Below are positions 45,589 through 54,844 of a stretch of DNA of 64,000 nt, piece after piece; within the stretch, counting starts at the first letter, position 1; each line of letters starts with the position of its first letter. The notes under the pieces are model-generated. The model was not told the origin of the DNA, did not search any database, and saw nothing but the letters and a program-made list of their open reading frames with translations. Source of the DNA: CAYQJS01 sp964417895 (GTDB lineage: Bacteria > Chloroflexota > UBA6077 > SHYK01); assembly GCA_964417895.1 (NCBI GenBank), contig CAYQJS010000002.1, positions 124,001-188,000 on the forward strand. The letters are read 5' to 3'. The position numbers and the translations under genes were made by a program.

Positions 45589-48500
45589 TTGTCCCCCTCT
45601 CAGCCCCACCCCCTCGCGATCTACCTCAACGACGTACGCGCTGTCTACTCCACGGGTATGGGCGTTAAGGAGACATCCTACTATCCGGCGCTCTCGAATC
45701 TACTGAATGCGGTCGGCGGTCGTCTGAAACCAAAGGTACAGTGCGTCTTTCAGCTCGCCAACATCGGCGCCGGGTCACCCGACGTTGGCCTATTCACGCC
45801 TGACCAGTTGCAGAAGAAGGGGGCTCTGCCACCACTCCAGCGACAAGTGCCGAGTCGCGGCGTCGTTGAGGTGAAGAGCCCGAAGGACGATGCGTGGCGC
45901 ACGGCGGACGGCAAGCAAGTGACGAAATACTGGGGCCAGTACGGCCAGGTACTCGTCACCAACCTCCGTGACTTCCTATTGGTCGGCAAGGACTCCGACG
46001 GCAACGCCGTAAAGTTGGAGGCGTACCGGCTCGCCTCGAGTGAAGCGGCATTCTTGGCCGCGACGGCCGCCCCCGACCAGGTGGTGGAGAAGCATGCCGA
46101 GCTGTTCTTGGAGTACCTGCAGCGCGTCATGCAGTACCAGGCGGTCTTGGAGTCCCCAAGGGATGTTGCCTGGTTCCTCGCCTCCTACGCTCGGGATGCT
46201 CGAATCCGGATCGAAGGGGTGGACCTGCCAGCATTGTCCAACCTGCGTGCAGCCCTAGAGGCGGGGCTCGGCCTCACCTTCGACAACGAGGAGGGCGAAC
46301 ACTTCTTCCGCAGCACGCTCATTCAGACTCTCTTCTACGGCATGTTTTCGGCCTGGCTACTGTGGCGGAAAAAGCCGGCATCCAGCACTTCCACCTTCGA
46401 CTGGCGATCGGCGGCCTGGGAACTCAAGGTGCCCATGGTGCAGGCACTCTTTCATCAGCTCGCCGATCCGACCAGGCTGGGCCCGCTCGGTCTAGAGGAG
46501 GTACTTGACTGGGGCGCGGCCACGAGCTCCGCAAGGCGCTAGGCGTCTGGTACACGCCCCCAGAAATCGTCCAGTACATGGTGGCCCGGGTGGACGCTGT
46601 GTTACGCGAAGAGTTGGGGCTCGCGGATGGGCTCGCCGACAAGAGCGTCGACGTCCTGGATCCGGCCGCGGGGACCGGTTCCTATCTCGTTGAGGTGCTG
46701 CGGTCCATTCACGCCGGTGCGAAGGACCGGTATGGAGACGCGCTCGCCGCGCGAATCGTCAAGGAGGCGGCCCTTGAGCGTGTCTACGGGTTCGAGATTC
46801 TCCCTGCACCGTTCGTCGTGTCGCATTTGCAGCTGGGGTTGTTGCTCGAAAACCTCGGTGCGCCATTAGCCGCAACCGGGGGTGAGCGTGCGGGCGTATA
46901 TCTCACCAACTCGCTGACGGGCTGGGAGCCGCCGACTGGGGCTAAGCAGCACCTGCTCTTTCAGGCCATCGAAGAAGAGCGCGACGCTGCTGATAAGGTG
47001 AAACGCGATGCGCCGATACTGGTGATCCTTGGAAACCCGCCATACAACGGCTTCGCGGGTGTCAGCACCGAGGAAGAAGGCGGGCTCGTCGAGCCCTACA
47101 AGCAGGCCCTCGCCAAGTGGGGCATCACCAAGAACTATCTTGACGACCTGTACGTGCGTTTCTTCCGGATCGCGGGACGCCGCATTGCCGAGGGCACGAA
47201 GCGAGGCATCGTCTGCTACATCTCCAACCACTCGTACTTGGAGGACCCGTCGTATGTTGTCATGCGTCAGCACCTCCTCAGCGGGTTCGACAAGGTGTGG
47301 GTTGATGAGATGAACGGCGATAGCCGCGAGACCGGCAAGACAACGCCGGATGGTAAACTTGATCCGAGCATCTTCTCGACATCGTTCAACAAGGATGGCA
47401 TTCGGGTCGGCACGGCCATCACGCTATGGGCCAGAAAGGTGACGACATCTGGCGCGCCTGAAGTGTGGTTCCGGCAGTTCTGGGGGACGGAGAAGCGGGC
47501 CAACGTGCTGGAGAGCCTGCACGCCAAACCTTTCGGCGCAGATTACGAGCAGATCATTCCGAATGACGCAAATTGGCACACGTTACGCCCCTGGACCGTG
47601 ACGGACGCGTGGGCTCAATGGCCGAGGGTTTCAGACCTGTCAGCCATCCACCCAATGCTCGGGCTGAACGAGAACCGCGGCGCGGCGCTATTCGACCTGG
47701 ACAAGAGCGCCCTCCGAACCCGAATGCGTGCCTACTATGACCCTAAGATCCCGTTCGATGACGTGTCGCTACCGCGCGGCCTCGTGAAGGATGCGGCGCG
47801 GTTCAAAGCCAAGGCGATCCGTGAGCGCCTTCTAAACGACAGTGCCTACTCGGAAGTGAGACTGAGACGCTTCTGGTTCAAGCCTGGGGATCTCCGATGG
47901 GCTTACGTTGAACCATTGGCGAAGCTGTGGAACGAGGGGCGGCAGGAGTTACAGAGCCACGCGACCGACGAAAGCGAGTTTCTACTGGTGCGACGGCGAG
48001 CCCCGCGGGCGCGTGACGGGGCGGCGTTTTTCTACAGTCGCTACTTGGCGGACCAGCACGCGTTGGACACTGACGCCTACTTCATCCCTCTGCGTCTTGC
48101 GACAGCCGCGGGGAAGAAAGTGGGTGCGCAGGCCGATCTTTTCCCATCCGCCGCTCCCCAATCCCGGCCGAATCTGTCCGATCTGGCGAAGTTCTACCTG
48201 AAGTCGGTCGGCGTCACCGACCCGGATGGGGATGACGAGGCGGCGGAGTTGCTCTGGATGCACGTCTTGGCGTGCGGATACGCGCCGGCCTACGTCGCAG
48301 AGAACGTGAGTGGGCTCAAGATGGACTGGCCGCGCATTCCATTACCCGATACGCGGATTCTGCTGAGCGCGTCCGCAAAGCTGGGGCGAACGGTCGCTGG
48401 CTTGCTTGATGTGGAGCAGGCCGTCGACGGGGTGACTGTGGGCGTGCTGCGGGAAGAGATGAGGCTAATAGGCCTCCTAAGGCGCGCGGACGGAGCCGGC

Positions 48501-48961
48501 AGCCCGGTGGACTTAGGGCTACGGGCGGCATGGGGCTACCTCGCCCAGCGTGGGATTGTCATGCCGGCAACCAGGAACCGATGGTCCGGGAGTACACGGC
48601 CGAAGAGCTCGCTGCGCTGGCTGGGGGTGGGTCAGCGCTTGGCATGTCACTGGGTAACATGCTGGCGTGCCTCGGCAGTCGGACCTGCGACGTTCCGCTC
48701 AACCAGACAACCGTCTGGAGCAACATTCCTCAGCGGGTCTGGACCTACACTATCGGCGGTCATCAGGTGCTCAAGAAGTGGCTCAGCTCAGCTATCGCGC
48801 CTGGGCGGATCTGGGGCGTGACTTGACTACCGCCGAGGCTCTCGACGTGCTGCAGATCGCCCGACGACTCGTGGCGGTTCTGCTCTTGGAGCCGGGGCTC
48901 GACGGTTCCTATGCAGCAGCCAAGTCCAGCTTTTGGAGCGCCCCAGTGCCCGGGTCACTAT
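45589..48961 (+). pseudogene. Fused PD-(D/E)XK nuclease / N6-adenine DNA methyltransferase (type ISP/IIG-like), broken by frameshifts
   Basis: The N-terminal part (45589-46542) carries GAGSPDVGLF and, about 30 residues on, RGVVEVKSPK: a PD-ExK nuclease core. The next frame carries ELRKALGVWYTPPEIVQYM, motif I DPAAGTGSYL and motif IV LGNPPYNGFAG of N6-adenine methylases, then a long target-recognition part. Breaks: near 46505-46525 a shift with apparent loss of about 40 residues; near 48570; and near 48790. The last frames restore WSNIPQRVWTYTIGGHQVLK and ARRLVAVLLLEPGLDGSYAA, the type-ISP C-terminus. Start TTG 45589. Probably inactive. Confidence 0.82.
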
Positions 48962-49015
48962 GACCAGATAGTCGCAGCAAGCACGGGTGCTCTCAGAGCA
49001 CTCTGGCGAACGCGG

Positions 49016-49692
49016 CTAGAGTCCAGGGCTTAGCCTGGGTTGCTTCGTCAACTCGCCCAGGCTGAAGTCTTCCCGCCGCTGCGGATTCTCGATCCGAAAG
49101 ACTCGCTCGAAGTTGCGGCCGCCCGTTTGGACCCTTACCTTGACGTGGTAGCGCCCCTTCTCTAGAGGAAAGTCCTCTTCGGACTTCACCTGACTCCACC
49201 CGATGATTCCGTTGTGCCAACCTCGGCACGTCTCCTCCGATGGTTTGCGCCAAAGCACGTCCAAGACCTCGAACGAGCCTGGCCCGATATCCACGTAGTC
49301 TCGCTCCCGCCCCGGATCCCGCACGAGCAGCGGCTGACCGTTGCCGTCAAGGCCACCGAATGCTACTGGCTCAGGAGTGCTTGCCCAGCGACCTTTCATC
49401 CGCCGCCCCTGCGGAAAGATAGGCGTGTTGTCTTGGTGAAGGAACGTGATATAAGCACGGCAGAGAAGGCCTGGGTGCCGGTCCATTAGCCAGCTGAGCG
49501 GCCACACGGAAGAGCTTTACTGTGCACCTTAACGCGCAGAAACGCCCCCAGATAGGAGTCGTTCCGGGGATCTTCGATCTTAAAGATGAGCCTGGGCCGT
49601 CGCCAACTGTCAACCCACAGGACGAGCAAGACTGAAGCAAGAGCACTCAAGAGCGCGAACAGAAACGACGCGGCTAATTGAGTGTCAGACAT
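49016..49692 (-). pseudogene. Frameshifted membrane-anchored protein of unknown function
   Basis: The minus strand from 49692 gives one membrane helix (ASFLFALLSALASVLLVLWV) and LIFKIEDPRNDSYLGAFLRV then KVHSKALP. Near 49510 the frame must change to continue WPLSWLMDRHPGLLCRAYIT to the stop at 49016. Joined, about 225 aa with an N-terminal anchor and a soluble beta-rich domain. Function unknown; it follows the nuclease-methyltransferase gene on the opposite strand. Confidence 0.5.
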
Positions 49693-49959
49693 CCGTGGGA
49701 TTCAGCCTCCGCTTGGCGACCTCTGTCCAGTTACCAACTCGCTCGGACGTACCCCTTCCGCTCATCCAGTCCCCGAGGCCATCGACGGCTCAACGCGGAC
49801 TATTTCCGCATCGTGTTCGCGCTCACCGGGCACGTTGGCGCACGTCGTGATCGTGACGGTGTTGGAACCGCCGGTCCCCCATCGCGGTGACACCCCGTCG
49901 CCATTAACCTTTAGGCCACTTCCGGTCCCGGCGTGGGTAGTGTAACGCGCGTTTGTCAG

Positions 49960-50238
49960 TCAGCGGTCAAAGCCCGCCAGCTTTGAGCCGGTGGGGGCGC
50001 CGCCCGGCTCTGAGCCACCCTCCCGCCGTTCACTCACGGGAGTGTCCGGGTTAGCCTCGTGGGGGCTGCACCTCCTTCCTTGGTCGGTAACAGATCGGCC
50101 AGGGCGACTGGCTCGTCGCAAATGCGGGCAGAGGCCCCGGGTCCTACGCGGCTGCAGGGCAAGCGAGATGAACCATGCTGGTTGAGCGGCTATAGCGATT
50201 ACGGCGACGAACGCAAGAATCACGACGACCCAACGCAT
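49960..50238 (-). CDS. Small membrane-anchored hypothetical protein
   Basis: 92 aa from ATG 50238, which has a strong GGAGGAA SD. One N-terminal hydrophobic helix (VVVILAFVAVIAIAAQPAWF) then a basic, Ser/Pro-rich tail that looks non-native, so the original protein may have been truncated. No family recognised. Confidence 0.4.
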   Translation of the reverse strand: MRWVVVILAFVAVIAIAAQPAWFISLALQPRRTRGLCPHLRRASRPGRSVTDQGRRCSPHEANPDTPVSERREGGSEPGGAPTGSKLAGFDR

Positions 50239-50284
50239 GATTCCTCCAACCCTAGGGTTGAACCGCCCCGGGACTTGTAGAGAC

Positions 50285-50582
50285 TCCGTTTATTGGGGAA
50301 ACTGCCAGCGGAGCTGGCTGCGTCTGATCGTAATAGATCGCCTCGAACTCTGCGGGCGGGATCATGCCGAGCTGCCGTGGAGCCGGCGGCGGTTGAACCA
50401 ATCGACGTATTCCAGGGTGGCGTGGTCGACGCCGTCGAGACCGATCCACGGCCCCGGTGCCGGACCGGTTCGGCCTTGTACAGGCCGTTGAAGGACTCGG
50501 CGAGCGCATTGTCGTAGCTATCCCCGCGTGATCCAACCGACGCTACCACGCCGGCCTCGGCGAATCGGCGTCCACTTTCCAT
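50285..50582 (-). mobile_element. IS3-family transposase C-terminal remnant
   Basis: Minus-strand pieces SRGDSYDNALAESFNGLYKAE (rve integrase core with the final catalytic Glu), GVDHATLEYVDWFNRRRLHG and GMIPPAEFEAIYYDQ form an IS3-type C-terminus only when two single-base losses (near 50449 and 50370) are corrected. The N-terminal part and the other end of the element are absent. Inactive relic near the right island boundary. Confidence 0.8.
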
Positions 50583-50682
50583 CGATTCCCTTTCTCAATA
50601 CGGTGGAGTCTCGTATCCTGATTGCCCTGAGATGACGACGGGCATCCACAGGCCGTCAACTCCAGAAAAGACGAAGCCACCC

Positions 50683-50721
50683 AAATAGGACGCTTCGCCC
50701 GGAGGAGGGCGGGTCCTATTT
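50683..50721. terminator. Strong symmetrical hairpin, probable bidirectional terminator
   Basis: AAATAGGAC (50683-50691) pairs with GTCCTATTT (50713-50721), and CGCCC (50696-50700) with GGGCG (50707-50711). T/A-rich flanks on both sides suit termination in either direction. It lies in the 380-bp gene-free stretch 50586-50965. Confidence 0.65.
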
Positions 50722-50829
50722 GTTTGCCCTCCGAGGGGATGACGGAAGGGCGAATGGCAAGATGGCCGAGAGGCCGCGGTGATTGGCGTCTAGCTGCCGA
50801 CAAGCGTGCCTTGAGGCCCAGGCTGATAC

Positions 50830-50965
50830 GCACTGGGCTTGATGCCCAAAGTGATGCCCAAGGGAATGAACGTCACCGAACTGACGTGAACTCACGTGCA
50901 CAACAACACGCGTCACTCTGTCTGTGATGGACGCCCTCGAACGGCCCTGAACGGCAGTTAACGAA
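50830..50965. promoter_or_regulatory. Possible recombination arm region next to the right tRNA copy
   Basis: Just outside the tRNA 3'-half copy lie repeats TGATGCCCA (50839-50847 and 50851-50859) and the inverted motifs AACTGACGT / ACTCACGTG near 50878-50895. Closely spaced repeats beside a tRNA core resemble integrase arm sites, but no integrase gene is present in the window, so this is inference. Confidence 0.25.
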
Positions 50966-51608
50966 TTCCTAAACCGTGTGCGGGAGTTCGAGTCTCCCCG
51001 GGGGTACCGAGAACTGCGCACAAGCGCAGGTCTAACGCGGATCCCCGTCGCCGAGCACCTCGCCCTCGCCGGGCTGGGTCGGCGTCGAGGTCGTCGCCAT
51101 GGTCGCCACCTCCCACTCCAAGGTGGCGGATACATCACTCTGGGCGCCGGGAATAGCAAGGCACTTGGGTGGGAGCAGAGCGCGCTATCGTGACACGAGC
51201 GCGAGCCGTGCGCCCAGCGTCCTGCTCGGATCGAGCGAGCCGCCGCTGCCCGCCGTCGTAAGGGTCGCCGCGTAAGGTGATGCACCGCGATCCGCCAGCC
51301 AGGGGATCAGCGGGCTGCTCGCTGCTTGGGGCGCCAACAGCTCAAGCGTGTGCGGGCCGATGGTGAACCGTACTCCGCTGGCGGCCAGGTCGGACCGGAC
51401 GACGAGCTCGGCTGGGCGGCCGAGAGCCTGCTCGTACCAACCTCGCGCCGTGGCGACCTCATGGACGGCGACCGTGAGGACACCGATTCCGGCGACCCCG
51501 TTGGGATGCCGGTTCTGGCTAGGCACACGCTCCTCTCGCGGAGTCTCATCCCGGATCAGGAACGGCGCCACGCCCTTAAAGGCGTTGCGAGGAATCGACA
51601 GCACCCAC
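50966..51608. repeat. Right copy of the 643-bp direct repeat bounding the island
   Basis: Matches 31879-32521. It begins with the anticodon loop and 3' half of tRNA-Arg (50966-51006), without the 5' half, so no functional tRNA. It continues unbroken into the intact VOC gene, so this is the original chromosomal downstream flank. Confidence 0.9.
51032..51100 (-). CDS. Second copy of the possible 22-residue peptide
   Basis: Identical to 31945-32013, including the TGGGAGGTGG ribosome site; here in the ancestral position downstream of the full VOC gene. Confidence 0.25.
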   Translation of the reverse strand: MATTSTPTQPGEGEVLGDGDPR

Positions 51609-51958
51609 TTGAGGTGGTAGCCGTCGGGGCGCACGCGCGAGAGTGGCGAGGGATCGTCGATAGCCACGCCCGCTCGCCGAAAGGTCGCCGTGTCGCCCGG
51701 CAGATCATCGGTCTGCATGCAGAAATCCACGAGTCCGCCGCCTTTCTGGAGCGGCAGCCACCACCGATGTTCGGGGCTCGATTCGAAGAAGGCCATCAGC
51801 TCGATGTAGGAGCCATCGGCCAGCCCGATTAGTGCGTTGTGGGTCCCTACCGGGTGGCGCCCGCCAGGCACCACGACGAAGCCGAGCGCTTCGTAGACCC
51901 CCTGAGCGATAACCAGGTCGGGGACAGCGATGACGACGTGGTCGATGCCCCGCAACAT
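51185..51958 (-). CDS. VOC-superfamily (glyoxalase-like) protein, intact copy
   Basis: 257 aa. MLRGIDHVVIAVPDLVIAQG is the first VOC strand-helix; GSYIELMAFF carries a typical metal-ligand Glu position. A second module (NGVAGIGVLTVAVHEVATAR, LAASGVRFTIGPHTLELLAP) makes two VOC repeats, as in PF13468. May bind a metal and act on a small hydrophobic metabolite; the reaction is unknown. ATG 51958. Its 3' 424 bp are duplicated at 32098-32521. Confidence 0.87.
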   Translation of the reverse strand: MLRGIDHVVIAVPDLVIAQGVYEALGFVVVPGGRHPVGTHNALIGLADGSYIELMAFFESSPEHRWWLPLQKGGGLVDFCMQTDDLPGDTATFRRAGVAIDDPSPLSRVRPDGYHLKWVLSIPRNAFKGVAPFLIRDETPREERVPSQNRHPNGVAGIGVLTVAVHEVATARGWYEQALGRPAELVVRSDLAASGVRFTIGPHTLELLAPQAASSPLIPWLADRGASPYAATLTTAGSGGSLDPSRTLGARLALVSR

Positions 51959-52013
51959 ATCAGGCCCCTCGGCGCGTCGCTTTGGACCCTTCGCATCGTA
52001 CAGCAGCTAATAC

Positions 52014-52187
52014 CCGCTTCTGGTCCCATCTCTGACCCGGCCAGTCTGCGAGGTCGAGTTCACGGAGTGGACGTCGCGCTCCGGCGAGCTGCGCCAACCG
52101 TCGTTCAAGGGCCTACGCCGGGACGAGCCCGCAGAGGAAGTGGTGCGCGAAGACGCCTTGGGCTTGGAGAGACGATCCGGCGCCTAG
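52014..52187 (+). pseudogene. C-terminal remnant of an ATP-dependent DNA ligase (LigD type)
   Basis: The frame ending TAG 52187 reads RPVCEVEFTEWTSRSGELRQ followed by PSFKGLRRDEPAEEVVRE, the conserved OB-domain end of LigD-type ligases. Everything upstream is missing (TAA a few codons before), so only about 55 residues remain. Confidence 0.75.
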
Positions 52188-52537
52188 GTAGTGGCCTTCA
52201 GGAACAGACGCCACCGCGCCTCATCCCAACCCACGGCCACCTCGTTGCCTGCGCGGACCAGCGGCGTCACGAGCCGAAGCGGGTTGGCCTCCAGCAGGGG
52301 GAGGACCTGGCCCTCAGAGTGCTTGGCGAGTGAGACATTCCGTTCCGTGGGCCGCCGGCCAGGCTGGTCCAGCAAGGCTCCCCAACCGTACTTCTGACCA
52401 AAGCGGCGTAGCTCACCCGGCGATACCGGGCGTTGCTCCAGATCCACAAAATGCACTTTGATGCGTCGCTCCTTGAAGAACCGAAGGGCCTTCTTCGTCG
52501 CGTTGCAGTGCTTGGTCCCGAACACCTGCACTTCCAT
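52184..52537 (-). CDS. ArsC/Spx-family thioredoxin-fold protein
   Basis: 117 aa. MEVQVFGTKHCNATKKALRF is the ArsC-like first strand with a single Cys13 (CxxT, no CxxC), followed by RRIKVHFVDLEQRPVSPGEL and a C-terminal LVTPLVRAGNEVAVGWDEAR (ArsC/YffB-like end). Members reduce arsenate or act as regulators such as Spx; without the downstream catalytic Arg being certain, the role stays open. Its stop overlaps the ligD remnant stop on the other strand. Confidence 0.78.
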   Translation of the reverse strand: MEVQVFGTKHCNATKKALRFFKERRIKVHFVDLEQRPVSPGELRRFGQKYGWGALLDQPGRRPTERNVSLAKHSEGQVLPLLEANPLRLVTPLVRAGNEVAVGWDEARWRLFLKATT

Positions 52538-52719
52538 CGAAGGTGGTTCCTCCCCCTCTTCGCGAGCTGCGCAACAGTCAGTGATCCATTGTGACAGACC
52601 GTGAGCCGCTAGGAGGGAGCGGACTGCCGGGCGGCTCTAATCCCAAGCGTGGACCGCCCACGATCACCTGATGGTCGCGGGGTGCGCCGCTCGGCTTCGC
52701 GGCCAGGAATGCGGCTCGT

Positions 52720-52976
52720 CTAGGTTACGGCCCGCAGCTTGCCCGAAATGTCGACCGCGCGGGGATGCTGCAGCAGTGTGTCAGTGGCGAACAGCACGTA
52801 GCCGTTTGACGTGGGCTTTGTACGAGCTGTTGTGCTGCACGATCTCCGCCGGAATGAGGACGGCAGCGAGCACCGCAAACTCGAGTCAAAAAGGACAAGA
52901 GCCAGGTCGTCGAAGTCGAGGACCGAATCACCGAGAGCTGCCGCTGAGGACGCAATCGCGCGGTGCAGGCCTTCAC
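52720..52976 (-). pseudogene. Frameshifted hypothetical gene
   Basis: Three frames in succession give LGDSVLDFDDLALVLFD, LEFAVLAAVLIPAEIVQHNS (then SYKAHVK) and YVLFATDTLLQHPRAVDISG (then KLRAVT). All read like one protein needing at least two single-base corrections. Family not recognised. It directly follows the membrane protein on the same strand. Confidence 0.45.
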
Positions 52977-53657
52977 TCAGGCCAGTCGGAACACTACTAG
53001 CGTTGCTGCAAGGGCGATAGTGCTCCAAGAAAGCGCGCGAAGCGCCTGCTCGATGGGCTGCAGCAGCCATTGCTTGTTAATGGCTTGGGATCCGCCGTGC
53101 AGGGTCAGTTGGCCTGTGGCGGACGTCGCGCGCCGGCGTATCAGGCGAGCTCGGTTGCTGAGGCTGCGCTGCGCAGATGTGAGGCCGAAGGCCACAGCGC
53201 TGGCAAGCGCAGCCGCAACGCTAAGTTCGCTCGCTTGAGCCACATATGAGGTTAGGACTGGAAAGCTGCCCCAAGCCGCGGCGAAGCCCGCATCCGTGTG
53301 GACGACGCCACCGAACCATTCGAGGTCGTACGCCAGCACAAGAAAGACGCCCAGGACGATGAAGGGTGCCAGCGTCCACCCAACCTGGGTCACGCCGAGA
53401 CCGCCTAGCACCACTGCGCCGCCCAAGCCGAGAGCCGAGGCCACTAACAGCACGTGGCTGGGGATCGACGTCCCCAGCGGGCGCCCGTGCACCTCGTCCA
53501 GAGCGTGCGCCGCAATGCCGACCGCTAGGAAAAACGCAATCACCGTGGCCGCCAGGCGTTCCGCGCTCACGCGAGGCGCAAGACACGCCCCGATCACCAC
53601 GTAGGAGAGGTGCCAAGCAGTGTATGGCGGGTGAAGCAAGGTCCACACCTCGCGCAA
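52977..53657 (-). CDS. Integral membrane protein of unknown function
   Basis: 226 aa with about seven hydrophobic segments. The first (YTAWHLSYVVIGACLAP) is followed by HALDEVHGRPLGTSIPSHVL, whose DEVHGRP polar loop may be a ligand or catalytic site. AYDLEWFGGVVHTDAGFAAA is another conserved-looking loop. About 40 bp downstream of the UbiE-like gene on the same strand, suggesting a shared transcript in quinone or lipid metabolism (inference). Confidence 0.6.
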   Translation of the reverse strand: MREVWTLLHPPYTAWHLSYVVIGACLAPRVSAERLAATVIAFFLAVGIAAHALDEVHGRPLGTSIPSHVLLVASALGLGGAVVLGGLGVTQVGWTLAPFIVLGVFLVLAYDLEWFGGVVHTDAGFAAAWGSFPVLTSYVAQASELSVAAALASAVAFGLTSAQRSLSNRARLIRRRATSATGQLTLHGGSQAINKQWLLQPIEQALRALSWSTIALAATLVVFRLA

Positions 53658-53700
53658 TGCACCTGGGCCGAGGGCATAGTAGGCGGGCAGGGTTTCGGTT

Positions 53701-54426
53701 TCAGGCTTCAGCCTTGCGCCCCCACATGACGAGCCCTCCCCCCAAGCTCAAGACTCGGAAATTCACTCCAGCGAGCCCCGCTGCACGCCAGGCGTAGAGT
53801 GTCCAGGGCAAGGGGTAGCAACGGTAATGGCGTGAGATGCTCGGCCCGAGAAAGCGGCCCACTTCATACCAGGCCCGACCGCCCAGCGAGCCTCCAATCG
53901 GCAAGATCAAACGCGTATAGAGCCACCATAAACTGCGCCAAAAGGGATTGGGAGGAACAAAAAACTCCAGGCTCGCCATGACGCCGCCCGGCTTGACCAC
54001 GCGAGCCATTTCCCTGAGTGCAGCTGCCGGTTCTGACACGTAGCGCAACAGATACGTGAACGTGAGCGCGTCGAACACATTGTCGGGAAAAGGGAGTTGC
54101 TCCCCCCGAGCCCTGACGAGGTGTACCCGGCCTGCGTAGCTCGACCGCAGTATCTTGAGCTGACCTTGTCGCAACATCGGTTCGCTTATATCTAGCCCGG
54201 TGATCTTCGCACCGCTGTTCTCGGCCAATAGCAGAGCAACCCCAGCCGTACCGGTGGCGACATCGAGGACTCGGGCCGGTTCGGCAGCAAGCACCTGCTT
54301 AACCATGGTGTTTCGCCACCGTTGGTTTTGGCCACAGGAAAGAATCTCGGCCAAGAGGTCATAACGTTTGGGAAGGCCGCTGAACAGGTTGAGCGCGAAC
54401 GAACCTGGGTCGCCTACGGATACCAC
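53701..54426 (-). CDS. UbiE/Coq5-type SAM-dependent methyltransferase
   Basis: 241 aa. NLFSGLPKRYDLLAEILSCG is the UbiE N-terminal signature; motif I VLDVATGTAG, ITGLDISEPML, then FPDNVFDALTFTYLLRYV and MARVVKPGG. These C-methylate quinone precursors, but single-gene assignment to menaquinone is not certain. Starts at GTG 54426. Overlapping functions with the membrane protein downstream are possible. Confidence 0.87.
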   Translation of the reverse strand: MVSVGDPGSFALNLFSGLPKRYDLLAEILSCGQNQRWRNTMVKQVLAAEPARVLDVATGTAGVALLLAENSGAKITGLDISEPMLRQGQLKILRSSYAGRVHLVRARGEQLPFPDNVFDALTFTYLLRYVSEPAAALREMARVVKPGGVMASLEFFVPPNPFWRSLWWLYTRLILPIGGSLGGRAWYEVGRFLGPSISRHYRCYPLPWTLYAWRAAGLAGVNFRVLSLGGGLVMWGRKAEA

Positions 54427-54451
54427 GCCAATGGTGCTCCAGATTTCAGCG

Positions 54452-54844
54452 TCAGCGAAGAGGTGTCGGCCCTTTCTCCGGAGATCCGCGTGCTACGTAC
54501 TTCGCCGCAGGCACCACATCATAGTTCTTCGGAAACTTCTCATGTTCAAATGCCCCACGCGGACCTGACGGTGCAAGCCACCTGCCTGCGCTTCGTAAGA
54601 AAGAGGACAGGGGTCCTCCAGGATGCTGGGTGCCACGCCACACTATGGGAGAATGGTGTTGGGGTCCTCTAGAGGCACACGATCTCGGACTCAGCTCGAC
54701 GCAATTGGCCTTTTTGGGAGGTGACCCGTCGGCAGCCAACGCGTGCCATCGAATAAACCGCTCGCCAGTGGGAAGTTCCGTGCGCAGTAGGGCGATTTTC
54801 GCACGGAGTTCCCAGGCAGCCTGACTCCCGCCCCCTCCGGTCAC
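54452..54844 (-). CDS. Possible hypothetical protein coupled to purM
   Basis: A 130-aa open frame whose GTG 54844 overlaps the purM stop (GTGA). Its end (GAFEHEKFPKNYDVVPAAKY) looks protein-like but the middle is Pro/Ser-rich and no family is recognised. If it is not a gene, 54427-54840 is simply the UbiE leader region. Confidence 0.25.
   Translation of the reverse strand: MTGGGGSQAAWELRAKIALLRTELPTGERFIRWHALAADGSPPKKANCVELSPRSCASRGPQHHSPIVWRGTQHPGGPLSSFLRSAGRWLAPSGPRGAFEHEKFPKNYDVVPAAKYVARGSPEKGPTPLR

Noticed and set aside
50716..51285. Minus-strand frame containing YPRGDSNSRTRF
   Set aside because: Antisense reading of tRNA-Arg 3' end, an artefact often annotated as a protein; the same string appears at 31.9 kb.
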